Part shown: piece after piece, positions 44,483-52,932 of the stretch
How the letters are laid out: each line of letters begins with the position of its first letter
Position numbering within the stretch: the stretch's first letter is position 1
Assembly (NCBI RefSeq): GCF_007595705.1
Contig: NZ_NISY01000013.1
Coordinates: forward strand, 62,001 to 126,000
Length of the DNA: 64,000 bases
Source: Streptomyces sp. SAJ15
Lineage (GTDB): Bacteria; Actinomycetota; Actinomycetes; Streptomycetales; Streptomycetaceae
Reading direction: 5' to 3'
The notes under the pieces: generated by a model
Databases searched by the model: none
What the model saw: the letters and a program-made list of their open reading frames with translations, nothing else
What the model was told of the DNA's origin: nothing
Made by a program: the position numbers and the translations under genes

Positions 44483-45484
44483 ATGTCCACAACGCCACGC
44501 GTCGCCGTCACCGGCGCCGAGGGATTCATCGGCTCGCACCTGGTGGAGGCGCTGGTCGCCGCGGGTCACCCGGTCCGCGCCATGGTGCAGTACAACTCGT
44601 TCTCGTCGTTCGGCTGGTTGGAGACGCTGCCCGCGGAGGTGCTCGCCGAGGTCGACATCCAGCTCGGCGACGTCCGCGACCCCGGCTCCGTCACCGGGCT
44701 GGTCACCGGGGTGGAGGCGGTCTACCACCTCGCCGCGCTGATCGCGATCCCGTACTCGTACCGGGCCCCGCACAGCTATGTCGAGACCAATGTCACCGGC
44801 ACCCTCAACGTGCTGGAGGCCGTGCGCCACCTGGAGATCCCCCGGCTGGTGCACACCTCCACCAGCGAGACCTACGGCACCGCGCGGACCGTGCCGATCA
44901 CCGAGGACCACCCGATCAACACCCAGTCGCCGTACGCCGCGTCCAAGGCGGGCGGGGACCGGCTGGCCGACAGCTACCACGCCAGCTTCGCCACCCCGGT
45001 CGTCACCCTGCGCCCCTTCAACACCTTCGGCCCGCGCCAGTCCATGCGCGCCGTCATCCCGACGGTCATCGGCCAGGTCGCGGCCGGGGAGCGGACCATC
45101 GTCCTCGGCGACCTGCGCCCCACCCGCGACTTCAGCTACGTCAAGGACACCGTCGCCGCCTTCCTGGCGGTCGGCACCGCGCCCGCCGAGCAGGTCGTCG
45201 GCCGCACCTTCAACTCCGGTACCGGAGGCGAGATCTCCGTCGGCGAGCTGGTCGGCCTGATCGGCAAGCTGATGGGCGCCGATCTGGACGTCCGAGAGGA
45301 CGAGGAGCGGGTGCGGCCCGCGGGCTCCGAGGTGATGCGGCTGGTCGCCGACGCCTCCCGGCTGCGCGCCGCCACCGGCTGGAGCCCGGCCCACACCCTG
45401 GAGGACGGGCTGCGCCACACCATCGACTTCTTCCGCGACCCGGCCAACCTGGCCCGCTACAAGACCGACCGCTACAACGTCTGA
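44483..45484 (+). CDS. Nucleotide-sugar 4,6-dehydratase/epimerase (LegB/GMD-like extended SDR)
   Basis: 333 residues, ATG with GAGGGAGAG upstream. NAD motif VTGAEGFIGSHL; dehydratase-type sequence YHLAALIAIPYSYRAPHSYV then VHTSTSETYGTA and the catalytic SPYAASKAGGD (Tyr and Lys). The text IPYSYRAP and LRPFNTFGPRQSMRAVIPT is characteristic of LegB-like UDP-GlcNAc 4,6-dehydratases used in bacillosamine/legionaminate pathways. It would provide a 4-keto amino sugar nucleotide for the polymer or a linked glycan. Confidence 0.83.
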   Translation: MSTTPRVAVTGAEGFIGSHLVEALVAAGHPVRAMVQYNSFSSFGWLETLPAEVLAEVDIQLGDVRDPGSVTGLVTGVEAVYHLAALIAIPYSYRAPHSYVETNVTGTLNVLEAVRHLEIPRLVHTSTSETYGTARTVPITEDHPINTQSPYAASKAGGDRLADSYHASFATPVVTLRPFNTFGPRQSMRAVIPTVIGQVAAGERTIVLGDLRPTRDFSYVKDTVAAFLAVGTAPAEQVVGRTFNSGTGGEISVGELVGLIGKLMGADLDVREDEERVRPAGSEVMRLVADASRLRAATGWSPAHTLEDGLRHTIDFFRDPANLARYKTDRYNV

Positions 45485-45635
45485 CCGACCCGACCGACCT
45501 GACGGGCCGACAGGTCCGTCCGTTCCCGGGGTCGGTCCGGCACGACCCCTGTCCACGAGCGCGCGTCACGGTCCCCGAGTGGGGCGCGCCCCAAGACAGG
45601 CACCTCCTCACGACCGCTCCGAGAGAGGACACGCC

Positions 45636-46349
45636 ATGCACGCAGTCATCCTGGCCGGAGGCAAAGGCGTCCGGCTCCGCCCCTACACCACCGCGCTGCC
45701 CAAACCGCTGGTCCCCATCGGCGAACAGCACGCGATCCTGGAGATCGTGATGCGTCAGCTGTCGTCGGCCGGATTCACCAGCTGCACCCTGGCCATCGGC
45801 CACCTCGGCCACATCATCCGCGCCTACGTCGGCGACGGCTCCCAATGGGGGCTGAGAGTGGTGTACGCCACCGAGGAGAGCCCGCTGGGCACCATGGGGC
45901 CGCTGCTCACCATGGTCGACCGGCTCCCCGAGCACTTCCTGGTGATGAACGGCGACGTCCTCACCGACCTCGACTTCGGCGACGTGCTCCGCACCCACCG
46001 GGAGTCGGTGGCGCCGCTGACGATCGCCACCTACGCCCGCCAGGTGCACATCGACTTCGGCGTGCTGACCACCGACTCCGGGCGCGTCGTGGACTTCACC
46101 GAGAAGCCGAGCATCGACTACCGCGTCTCCATGGGCGTCTACGGCGTCTCCCGCGCGGCCCTGGCCCGCTACACCCCCGGGCTGCCGCTCGGCTTCGACG
46201 AGCTGGTGCTGGACCTGCTGAAGGACGGCACCCCGCCGCACGCCTACGAATTCGACGGCTACTGGCTGGACATAGGCCGCCCGGACGACTACGACCGCGC
46301 CAACGCCGAGTTCACCAGCCGGCGCTCGTTGCTGATCAAGGGAGCGTGA
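45636..46349 (+). CDS. Sugar-phosphate nucleotidyltransferase
   Basis: 237 residues, ATG after GAGAGAGGA. Start motif VILAGGKGVRLRPYTTALPK with KPLVPIGEQ, then GLRVVYATEESPLGTMGPL and MNGDVLTDLDFGD. The family makes NDP-sugars (GDP-mannose, dTDP-glucose, UDP-sugars). The short form without a C-terminal beta-helix resembles the LegF/Hdd-type enzymes. It is 9 bp upstream of the next SDR gene, and both are presumably cotranscribed with the dehydratase. Confidence 0.83.
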   Translation: MHAVILAGGKGVRLRPYTTALPKPLVPIGEQHAILEIVMRQLSSAGFTSCTLAIGHLGHIIRAYVGDGSQWGLRVVYATEESPLGTMGPLLTMVDRLPEHFLVMNGDVLTDLDFGDVLRTHRESVAPLTIATYARQVHIDFGVLTTDSGRVVDFTEKPSIDYRVSMGVYGVSRAALARYTPGLPLGFDELVLDLLKDGTPPHAYEFDGYWLDIGRPDDYDRANAEFTSRRSLLIKGA

Positions 46350-46357
46350 GGCTTCCC

Positions 46358-47356
46358 GTGCGCATCCTCGTCCTGGGCTCCACCGGCTTCCTGGGCGGCC
46401 ACACCGTCGAGCAGCTCCGCGCCCTGCCGGGCGTGCGGGTGCTCCTCGGCGGCCGCGCCCCCGGCGCCGAGCCGCACATCGACCTCGCCACCACGCCGCT
46501 GACCGAGCTGACCGCCACCCTGCGCGACCTCGACCCGGACGCGGTCGTCAACTGCGCGGGCGCGGTCGGCGGCGCCGCGCCGCGCCTCGCCGAGGTCAAC
46601 GCCCGCGGCCCCGCCGTGCTCGCCGAGGCGCTGTGGCTGGCCGCCCCCGAGGCGCGGCTGGTGCATCTCGGCTCGGCCGCGGAGTACGGCGTCACCGAGG
46701 CCGGGCGGGGCGTCGCCGAGACCACGCCGGCCCGCCCCGTCTCGTTGTACGGCGCCACCAAACTGGCGGGCACCCTCGCCGTCACCGGCTCCTCGCTGGA
46801 CGCGGTGGTGCTGCGGGTGTTCAACCCGGTCGGTCCCGGAGCCGCCCCCGCCTCGCTGCCCGGCCGGCTCGCCGCCGAGCTGCGCCGCACCGTCCCCGGT
46901 GAACCCGGCGCGACGGTCGCGGTCGGCGACCTGTCCGCGCACCGCGACTTCGTGGACGCCCGGGACGTGGCGCTGGCCGCCGCGCTCGCCGCCACCGCCC
47001 CCCGGCAACTGCCCCGCGTGCTGAACATCGGCAGTGGCACCGCGCGGCCGGTGCGCGAGGTCGCCGAGCAGCTGGTGCGCGTCAGCGGCTTCCGCGGCCG
47101 GATCGGCGAGACCCTGGACACCACCCCGGGCGCCGAGCGCTCGGGGGCCGTCTCCTGGCAGCGCGCGGAGATCGCGGCCGCCGGCGAGGCGCTGGACTGG
47201 CGGCCGCGGTACGCCTTCGCCGAGTCGCTCGCCGACCTGTGGGCCGCCACGGTCCCGGCCGCCGGGCCGCCCGGGGCCGACCCGAGGTCCGCCGCCCCCA
47301 GGTCCGCCGCCCCGCCGGCCACCACCGCGGCGCCGACGGGAGACCCGGCGCGGTGA
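46358..47356 (+). CDS. NAD-dependent epimerase/reductase (extended SDR)
   Basis: 332 residues from GTG 46358. Rossmann motif ILVLGSTGFLGGHT. The text VNCAGAVGGAAPRLAEVNAR, LVHLGSAAEYG, then SLYGATKLAG (catalytic Tyr and Lys) and VVLRVFNPVGPG resembles 4-reductases and epimerases for deoxysugars (RmlD/GMER neighbourhood). An Ala/Pro-rich tail of about 30 residues ends the protein. Overlaps the spherulin gene by GTGA. Confidence 0.8.
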   Translation: MRILVLGSTGFLGGHTVEQLRALPGVRVLLGGRAPGAEPHIDLATTPLTELTATLRDLDPDAVVNCAGAVGGAAPRLAEVNARGPAVLAEALWLAAPEARLVHLGSAAEYGVTEAGRGVAETTPARPVSLYGATKLAGTLAVTGSSLDAVVLRVFNPVGPGAAPASLPGRLAAELRRTVPGEPGATVAVGDLSAHRDFVDARDVALAAALAATAPRQLPRVLNIGSGTARPVREVAEQLVRVSGFRGRIGETLDTTPGAERSGAVSWQRAEIAAAGEALDWRPRYAFAESLADLWAATVPAAGPPGADPRSAAPRSAAPPATTAAPTGDPAR

Positions 47357-48087
47357 CGGAGCCCCAGGGGCGGCTGCTCGTCCCGATGTATGTGCACCCG
47401 GCGGTCGATCCGGCCGCCTGGCGGGCGCTGGAGCGGGCCGCCGCGCGGCTGTACGCGGTGGTGCTGAACGTCGCCGACGGGCCGGGCGACCGGCCCGACC
47501 CGGCGTTCGGCACCGCCGCCGATCGGCTGCGCGCCGCCGGCGTGCCGCTGCTGGGGTACGTCGACACCGCGTACGGCCGCCGCCCGGCCCGCGCGGTGGT
47601 CGCCGACATCCGCCGGCACCGCCGCTGGTACCGGGTGGACGGGGTCTTCCTCGACCAGGTCGCCGCGCGGGCCGCGCTGCTGCCGCGCTACCGGCGGCTG
47701 ATCACCGCCGCGCGGCTGCTGGGCGCCCGTACCGCGGTGCTCAACCCCGGCACCCACCCCGATCCGGGCTATGCGCGCCTCGCCGACCTCCTGGTCACCT
47801 TCGAGGGCCGCTTCGACGCCTACCGCACCAGCGAGGTGCCGGCCTGGACCGCCGCCCATCCACCACGGCGCTTCTGCCACCTGGTGTACGCGGTGCCCGA
47901 GGGGAGCGACGGCCTCGTGGCCCGTACCGCGCGCCGGCGCGGAGCCGCGGTCCACTACGCGGTGCCGGGAGCGGGCCACAACCCCTGGCGGTCCGCGCCC
48001 GCCGACATCGAGGTCGACGGGCACGCGGAGGACGGCGACGGGACGGAGGAGAGGGACGGCATGGAGTCCCAGGGGGAGGGGACATGA
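47353..48087 (+). CDS. Spherulin-4 family protein (GH135-like polysaccharide hydrolase)
   Basis: 244 residues from GTG 47353. TIM-barrel type strands: LLVPMYVHPAVDPAAWRALE, YAVVLNVADGPGD, GVPLLGYVDTAYG, VDGVFLDQVAA and TAVLNPGTHPDPGY, the order typical of spherulation-specific family 4. Fungal Sph3 of this family cleaves galactosaminogalactan, an alpha-1,4-GalNAc polymer. The catalytic Asp is kept (Asp101), but the next residue is Gln102 where most members have Glu. No signal peptide is seen, so export or location is unclear. Its link with a PelF/deacetylase pair strongly suggests an amino-sugar polymer. Confidence 0.8.
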   Translation: MTEPQGRLLVPMYVHPAVDPAAWRALERAAARLYAVVLNVADGPGDRPDPAFGTAADRLRAAGVPLLGYVDTAYGRRPARAVVADIRRHRRWYRVDGVFLDQVAARAALLPRYRRLITAARLLGARTAVLNPGTHPDPGYARLADLLVTFEGRFDAYRTSEVPAWTAAHPPRRFCHLVYAVPEGSDGLVARTARRRGAAVHYAVPGAGHNPWRSAPADIEVDGHAEDGDGTEERDGMESQGEGT

Positions 48088-48408
48088 GGGCCCGGCGCGG
48101 CCGGCCCGGCGCCGGTCCGCGTTCGGCGCGCCGGCGTCGGGCCCGCTGGCGGTCGTGCCGCTCGCGCTCGCCGACCGCTCCGGCGCGGACGGGCCCGGGG
48201 ACGCGCCGCCCGGCCCGTCCCCGGAGGCCGCCCGCCCGCCGCAAGGAGCCCGCTCGGCCCGCTGGCGGCCGCGCCCCGGCACCGCCGGGCAATGGCAGCT
48301 CGGCGACGGAACCGTCGACACCGGCGCCGACGTGCCCGGCTACGACATCGACGGCTTCGAGAACCCGGCGGCGCCCGTGCTGAGCCGGGGGCCGGCCTCG
48401 GCCGCGCC
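48084..48408 (+). pseudogene. Remnant of a polygalactosaminidase (GH114-like) gene
   Basis: An ATG at 48084 overlaps the spherulin stop (ATGA), as if a further operon gene began here. In a nearby frame (codon starting 48083 + 3n) the text RWRPRPGTAGQWQLGDG and TVDTGADVPGYDIDGFENP (about 48260-48380) is the N-terminal pattern of endo-alpha-1,4-polygalactosaminidases (WxWQL...DVDxYDIDxF). The similarity then stops abruptly and the DNA continues as the 3' end of the opposite-strand deiminase gene. The start ATG is not in the GH114 frame, so a frameshift as well as a truncation is present. Only some 40 recognisable residues remain of about 240. The junction lies between about 48380 and 48408. Confidence 0.6.
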
Positions 48409-50190
48409 GGTCCGGACGTCGCGCAGCGCGTTGGTGGCGCAGTGCACCTCGCCGCCGTTGCGGTGCGCCCAGGAGAAGTTCTCCACCCAGTGCGTCCGCA
48501 CCCCGCCCGCGGCCAGCCGCTCCTCGGTGAGCCGGCGGAACAGATCGCGGCCGGCCAGCCGCGGCCCGTGCGGATCGGGGGCCGCGTAGTCGCGGGCGGT
48601 CAGCGAGAGCCCGTTGACGAGGGCGGGCGTGAAGGGGTACGCGAGCCTCGGCCCGCCCTCCTCGGGCGCCACCTCGGTGTACAGCACCGGCAGCCGGACG
48701 ATCTCCGAGGGCCGCAGCCCGGTCTCGCGCAGCAGGACCGCCAGCTGCCCGTCGATGTGGCGGGCGGCCGTGGCGTTGGCCCCCGTCCGCCGCTCGTAGT
48801 CGAGGAACTCCCGGACGGTCGGCTTCTCGTGGGCGGCCGTGTCCGCGAGCAGCCGCTGTCCGCCCTCGCCCGCGTCCCGGACCCGGCGCAGCACGTCGAG
48901 CGCGAGCCGCGGGTCGGGTACCGCCAGCGTCCAGCCGCGGGCGTTGCGGGCCCGCACCACGTGCACCGTCTCGTCGACATGGCCGACCAGCAGCCAGGAC
49001 GTGTCGAGGACGACCGGCGGCTGGACGCCCTGGGCCCGCAGCAGGGTGGTGAACGACGGGTCGGGGTGGCGGCCCTCGGTGGCGCCGTAGACCACCCGTC
49101 CCCGGGGGTGGCCCGGGTACGGCGGCAGGGACTCCACGTTGCCGGTGAAGTTCAACAGGTCGTCCACCCCCGCGTCGCGGTCGGCGGTGTACTGCTGGAC
49201 CACGCCGACGTCCGGGCCGCGCAGGTCGCGGAAGAGCAGCCGGCCCGCGCGGCGCAGGCTCGCGGCGCTTCCGTCCTCCGCCTTCCAGTAGTTGGGGGAG
49301 CGCAGCAGGATGCGCAGGGTCTGCGTGCCGTGCGCGGTCGGCATGGAGACATAGCCGGGCTCGGCGATGTCCTGGCGCCAGATGTCACGCCACCACCGGG
49401 AGGTGCCGGGGGTGAAGGTCAGCGCGTCCTTCGGCAGCCCGGAGGCGCGGGCGGCCGCCCGGAGCGTGCCGGCGAACTCCGGCCACCGGGTCGGTTCCTC
49501 GGGCGAGAGGTCGACCTCCTCGGGCTGGCCGGTGCCCGGACCGGGCGCGGCGGCGAAGACCCGCTGGGCGCGCTGGAGGTCGTGCTGGAGCAGCACCGGC
49601 GCCACCCGCAGGGGCACCCGATCGGTGCCGGTGCGGCCGCGGTCGGTGACGGTCAGCGTCACCGCGACCCGACCGTCCCACACCCGCCGGTCCCGGACGA
49701 TGTCCCGGCCCTCGACGGCGAGGCGGACCCCGGAGCGCAACTCGCCGGCGGTGAGCGCCCCGTCGGCGCCGAGCGCCGTGAGCCGGCCGGCCCGCTCGAC
49801 GAAGATCCGCAGGTACCGCCGCTGTGGCTCGGGCACCGAGACCCGGCCGGTGGCGTCGCCGCTCACGCGCACCGGCAGCACCCGCAGCGGCGTCAGGTCC
49901 TTCGCGTCGGCGGGCCCGTTGACGACGTCGTCCGCGGCGTCGTGACAGGCGGCCAGGCGCTCGTCGACGGCGAGATCCAGCCGGTCGAGGTCGCCGCGGC
50001 GCAGCGCGCAGCGCCGCTGGTCGTCGTCGAGGTTGGGCAGGAAGACGTCCGAGCCGGCCCACAGGCGCGGGACGGGGGGTTCGGAGGCCGCGGGTCGGGC
50101 GGGCGCGGCGTGCGCTCCCACCGGAGCCAGCACGGTGGCCAGCGTCGTCGTGCAGGCCAGGGCGCGTGCGGCCGTGTGCCGCAGGGTCAT
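48340..50190 (-). CDS. Secreted protein-arginine deiminase (PAD) with a replaced C-terminus
   Basis: 616 residues from ATG 50190, preceded on its strand by GAGGAGAGG. Signal peptide 1-28 (ALACTTTLATVLAPVGAHAA). The C-terminal catalytic fold has DIWRQD, GHVDETVHVVRA (catalytic His) and the nucleophile Cys584 in GGEVHCATN. The enzyme converts peptidyl-arginine to citrulline; bacterial secreted forms are common in Streptomyces. After DVRT (594) the last 22 residues are encoded antisense to the GH114 remnant and do not look like the family's usual end, so the native C-terminus appears lost. Activity may persist because all catalytic residues are upstream. Confidence 0.85.
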   Translation of the reverse strand: MTLRHTAARALACTTTLATVLAPVGAHAAPARPAASEPPVPRLWAGSDVFLPNLDDDQRRCALRRGDLDRLDLAVDERLAACHDAADDVVNGPADAKDLTPLRVLPVRVSGDATGRVSVPEPQRRYLRIFVERAGRLTALGADGALTAGELRSGVRLAVEGRDIVRDRRVWDGRVAVTLTVTDRGRTGTDRVPLRVAPVLLQHDLQRAQRVFAAAPGPGTGQPEEVDLSPEEPTRWPEFAGTLRAAARASGLPKDALTFTPGTSRWWRDIWRQDIAEPGYVSMPTAHGTQTLRILLRSPNYWKAEDGSAASLRRAGRLLFRDLRGPDVGVVQQYTADRDAGVDDLLNFTGNVESLPPYPGHPRGRVVYGATEGRHPDPSFTTLLRAQGVQPPVVLDTSWLLVGHVDETVHVVRARNARGWTLAVPDPRLALDVLRRVRDAGEGGQRLLADTAAHEKPTVREFLDYERRTGANATAARHIDGQLAVLLRETGLRPSEIVRLPVLYTEVAPEEGGPRLAYPFTPALVNGLSLTARDYAAPDPHGPRLAGRDLFRRLTEERLAAGGVRTHWVENFSWAHRNGGEVHCATNALRDVRTGAAEAGPRLSTGAAGFSKPSMS

Positions 50191-50545
50191 GTCGGAACCT
50201 CTCCTCGGCGTGATCGGGTCGCGGGGCGTACGGCGGGCGAGCGAAGCCGCACGGGGCCGCACCGGGGTGTACGGCCGCTGTCGGCCACTGTTCTCCTCGC
50301 CCGGGCCGTGCGCGTCGTCCGACGGGTCGAGAGGCGGGTGGGCCGTTGTGTGCAGCGCCCCCGAAACCCTCTCCACCTGCGGTCGGAGGGGCACTCCGGC
50401 GGTTACCAACTGGTAGTTAAGTTCGTCACGCGCTGATGTCCCAAGGCGGGCTGGTCCTGCGTGTTCACGCCATGGCAGGATGCCTTTGGGGAGACGACGC
50501 GCCTTAACCGGCCGTGAGAGTGTGAGCGTGGAAGGGGGGCTGGGA
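50191..50545. other. Divergent intergenic region between PAD and XRE genes
   Basis: 355 bp without a gene. A short A+T-rich patch at 50403-50424 contains TACCAACTGGTAGTTAAGTT: TACCA/TGGTA (50404-50408, 50411-50415) and AACT/AGTT form interlocking inverted repeats, a reasonable site for the adjacent XRE protein. The rest is G+C-rich and unremarkable. Confidence 0.45.
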
Positions 50546-51046
50546 ATGGGATCCGGAACGGGAGCCGGGGGCGACAAGTCGAGCGCCGCGGACAGCCCGC
50601 TGGCGGGCCGGCTGAACTACCTGTTCGCGAACATGCACCCGCCCGGCGCTCCGTACACCAACGCACACGTCGCCGACGAGATCAGCCACAGCGACGAATA
50701 CGGCGGCGTGAGTCTGACCGAGCAGTATCTGTCGATGCTGCGCAACGGCAGGCGCACCAACCCCAGCCCCGACGTCCTCCGCGCGCTGGCCAGGTTCTTC
50801 GCCGTGCCGGTCGGCTACCTCCTGGGGGACCTGTCCCCCTCGCAGACCGAGCGGATCGAAGAGGAAGTGCGGTTCCTGGTCGCCATGCGCGACCAGCGGG
50901 TGCGCGGCATCGCCCTGCGCGCCGTCGGCCTCCCGCCGGAGGTCCAGGACAGCCTCACCACGATCATCTCCCAGTTCCGGCAGCAGATGAACCTCCCGCC
51001 GGAGCCGCCCGCCCCGGGCGCGCCGGAGGGTGAGGCGTCCCGTTGA
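50546..51046 (+). CDS. XRE-family helix-turn-helix regulator
   Basis: 166 residues from ATG 50546, chosen for the GAAGGGGGG ribosome site just upstream; GTG 50528 is in frame but lacks one. The N-terminal third holds an XRE-type HTH that recognises an extended pattern (HVADEISHSDEYGGVSLTEQ then MLRNGRRTNPSPDVLRALAR), followed by FFAVPVGYLLGD, a common end of Streptomyces XRE domains next to ImmA-like proteases. The C-terminal part is helical with RIEEEVRFLVAMRDQRVRGI. It should repress or activate the downstream genes, overlapping the protease gene region. Confidence 0.85.
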   Translation: MGSGTGAGGDKSSAADSPLAGRLNYLFANMHPPGAPYTNAHVADEISHSDEYGGVSLTEQYLSMLRNGRRTNPSPDVLRALARFFAVPVGYLLGDLSPSQTERIEEEVRFLVAMRDQRVRGIALRAVGLPPEVQDSLTTIISQFRQQMNLPPEPPAPGAPEGEASR

Positions 51047-51120
51047 ACACCACCATCGGCAGTGAGACAGCCCAGCTGTTCTACTCCTGGCAGCTGACCG
51101 CGACCGAGGACGGTGCAACC

Positions 51121-51741
51121 ATGCGAGTGGGACGGATACGCCGGCAGTGCAAGCGGCTCATCCAGGAACTCGACCTGCCCGCCAGCACGGATCTGCAGGG
51201 CCTGTGCGACATCGTCGCGCGCCGGATCGGCCGCCCCATCCGACTGGTGCCGATGAGCCTGGGCGGCGTGGTCTCCGGCATGACGGCCACCACCGACGAC
51301 GAGTTCTGGATCTTCTACGAGCTCAGAACCTCCCCCTGGCACCAGATCCACATCGTGCTGCACGAGATCGGCCATCTGCTGCTCGGCCACGACCAGGACC
51401 CGACCGTCACCGAGGACGCGCTGCGCCTGTGGGCGCCGTCGGTCGACGCGGCGACCGCGATGCGCCGGATGGGCCTGGCCCCGGGCCTCGCCCGGCACCA
51501 CGCCTACGACAACCTGGCCGAGCGCGAGACCGAGGTGCTCGGCACCCTGCTGATGGGGCACGTGGTGCCCAGCGCGGCCGACCACGGGCTGCCGCTCCAG
51601 GGGCGGGCCGCCGAACTCGCCGCCGCCCTGGGGCCGGCGCTGCGCCACGACCGCAGCCGGCAGGCCGACGCCGCGCCCGAGGGGCGTTCCGCCGAGGGGG
51701 ACGACGCGGAGGACGACGGCGGCGGGGGTGCGCGTGTTTGA
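51121..51741 (+). CDS. ImmA/IrrE-like metallopeptidase
   Basis: 206 residues from ATG 51121; TTG 51043 overlaps the XRE stop (TTGA) and would add 26 residues without conserved features. The zinc-protease motif HEIGH is at residues 81-85, within WHQIHIVLHEIGHLLLGHD. The upstream text FCxIVARRxGRPIRLVPMSL is typical of actinobacterial proteins annotated as toxin-like or ImmA/IrrE. In known pairs the protease cleaves the partner XRE repressor to release genes under stress. Overlaps the membrane gene by 14 bp. Confidence 0.84.
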   Translation: MRVGRIRRQCKRLIQELDLPASTDLQGLCDIVARRIGRPIRLVPMSLGGVVSGMTATTDDEFWIFYELRTSPWHQIHIVLHEIGHLLLGHDQDPTVTEDALRLWAPSVDAATAMRRMGLAPGLARHHAYDNLAERETEVLGTLLMGHVVPSAADHGLPLQGRAAELAAALGPALRHDRSRQADAAPEGRSAEGDDAEDDGGGGARV

Positions 51742-52927
51742 CGTCGTGTACCTGAGCTTCGGCGTCGCCGCGTGGACGATCGTCGGCTACAAGGCCCGCG
51801 CCTGGCTCCGCGACCGCGCCAACACCGACCTGGGCCTGGCCTGTCTGATGACCGGCAGCGTCGCCAACGTCTTCCTGCTCTCCGCGCCCAGCGTCTACCG
51901 CGGGTTCGACCGGCTGGTCGGCGTGGCCAACCTGGCCATGGTCTTCCTCTACTCCTCCGTGGTGCTCTTCGCCGCCGGGGCCCTCGTGCTGCTGCTGCGC
52001 TGGACCGGCTCGGCGGTGCGCCCGCGCACCGTCGTCGCCGGCATCGCCGCGCTGTGGACCGTCGCCGTCACCGGCTTCGCGCTGGGCCGGCCGGACGCCG
52101 TGGAGCACCCCCGGGACTTCAGCACCGCCTACGCCGACGCGCCCGGCGTCGTCCTCTTCCTCGTCATCTACCTCGCGATCTTCGGCGCCGCGCTGGCCGG
52201 GCTCGGGCTGCTCTGCCCGCGCTACGCCGTCAACCTGAACGGCTCCTGGCTCGCCCGGGGCCTGCGGCTGATCACCGTGGGCTGCTGGCTGGGCCTGGCC
52301 TACTGCGCCTGCAAGCTGATCGGCTTCGGCTTCTCCTGGGCGGGCCGTGAACTCACCTGGCTCTCCAACGGCGTGGCCCCGCTGACCGCCTCCATCGCCG
52401 CGCTGATCGTGTTGGCCGGGTTCGCGGTCCCCGCCGTCGGCCCCCGGGTCTCGGCCTGGCGCCGGCTGCGCCGCCTCCAGCCGCTGTGGCGGGCCGTCAC
52501 CGAGCAGGCCCCCGAGGTCTCCATGGGCCGCTCCCGCTGGCCCGCCTGGTGGCCCTTCGCCGATCTGGAGTGGCGCGCCAACCGCCAGATGGCGGAGATC
52601 CGGGACGTCCAGCGCGGGGTGCGGCGGTATGTGGAGGCCGAGGCGCTCGAGATCGCGCGTGTCAAGGCAGGCGAGGCCGCGTACGACAATTGGCAGCTTG
52701 CTGCCGTCGTGGAAGCGGCGGCCCTGCGGCGTGGTTTGCAGAACCAGGCGGTGGGACACGTCCCGGAGGTCGGGGCCGACAGCGTGGTGGTCGCCACGGG
52801 TGCGGAACTGGCCGACGAGCACGAACACCTGGCCCGCGTCGCGGACGTCTACCGTCATCCGCTCGTGGACGCGGTCCTCGACGAACTGAGAGAACGCGGC
52901 GCCGCGCGCGCCGACAGGCAACGGTAG
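51728..52927 (+). CDS. MAB_1171c-type seven-helix membrane protein with soluble C-domain
   Basis: 399 residues from GTG 51728. About seven hydrophobic helices in residues 1-235 (VVYLSFGVAAWTIVGY, FLYSSVVLFAAGALVLLLRW, VVLFLVIYLAIFGAALAGLG, SIAALIVLAGFAVPAVG) are followed by a helical cytoplasmic domain of about 150 residues (FADLEWRANRQMAEIRDVQR, EALEIARVKAGEAAYDNWQL). The layout matches the MAB_1171c/DUF6545 family, which often follows an XRE-ImmA pair. Receptor-like signalling is a guess. Confidence 0.8.
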   Translation: MRVFDVVYLSFGVAAWTIVGYKARAWLRDRANTDLGLACLMTGSVANVFLLSAPSVYRGFDRLVGVANLAMVFLYSSVVLFAAGALVLLLRWTGSAVRPRTVVAGIAALWTVAVTGFALGRPDAVEHPRDFSTAYADAPGVVLFLVIYLAIFGAALAGLGLLCPRYAVNLNGSWLARGLRLITVGCWLGLAYCACKLIGFGFSWAGRELTWLSNGVAPLTASIAALIVLAGFAVPAVGPRVSAWRRLRRLQPLWRAVTEQAPEVSMGRSRWPAWWPFADLEWRANRQMAEIRDVQRGVRRYVEAEALEIARVKAGEAAYDNWQLAAVVEAAALRRGLQNQAVGHVPEVGADSVVVATGAELADEHEHLARVADVYRHPLVDAVLDELRERGAARADRQR

Positions 52928-52932
52928 CGACA

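Noticed and set aside
51043..51120. TTG start of the protease gene overlapping the XRE stop
   Set aside because: It would add 26 residues without conserved features, while ATG 51121 begins at the usual family N-terminus with a GAGGA site upstream. It remains possible for translational coupling.
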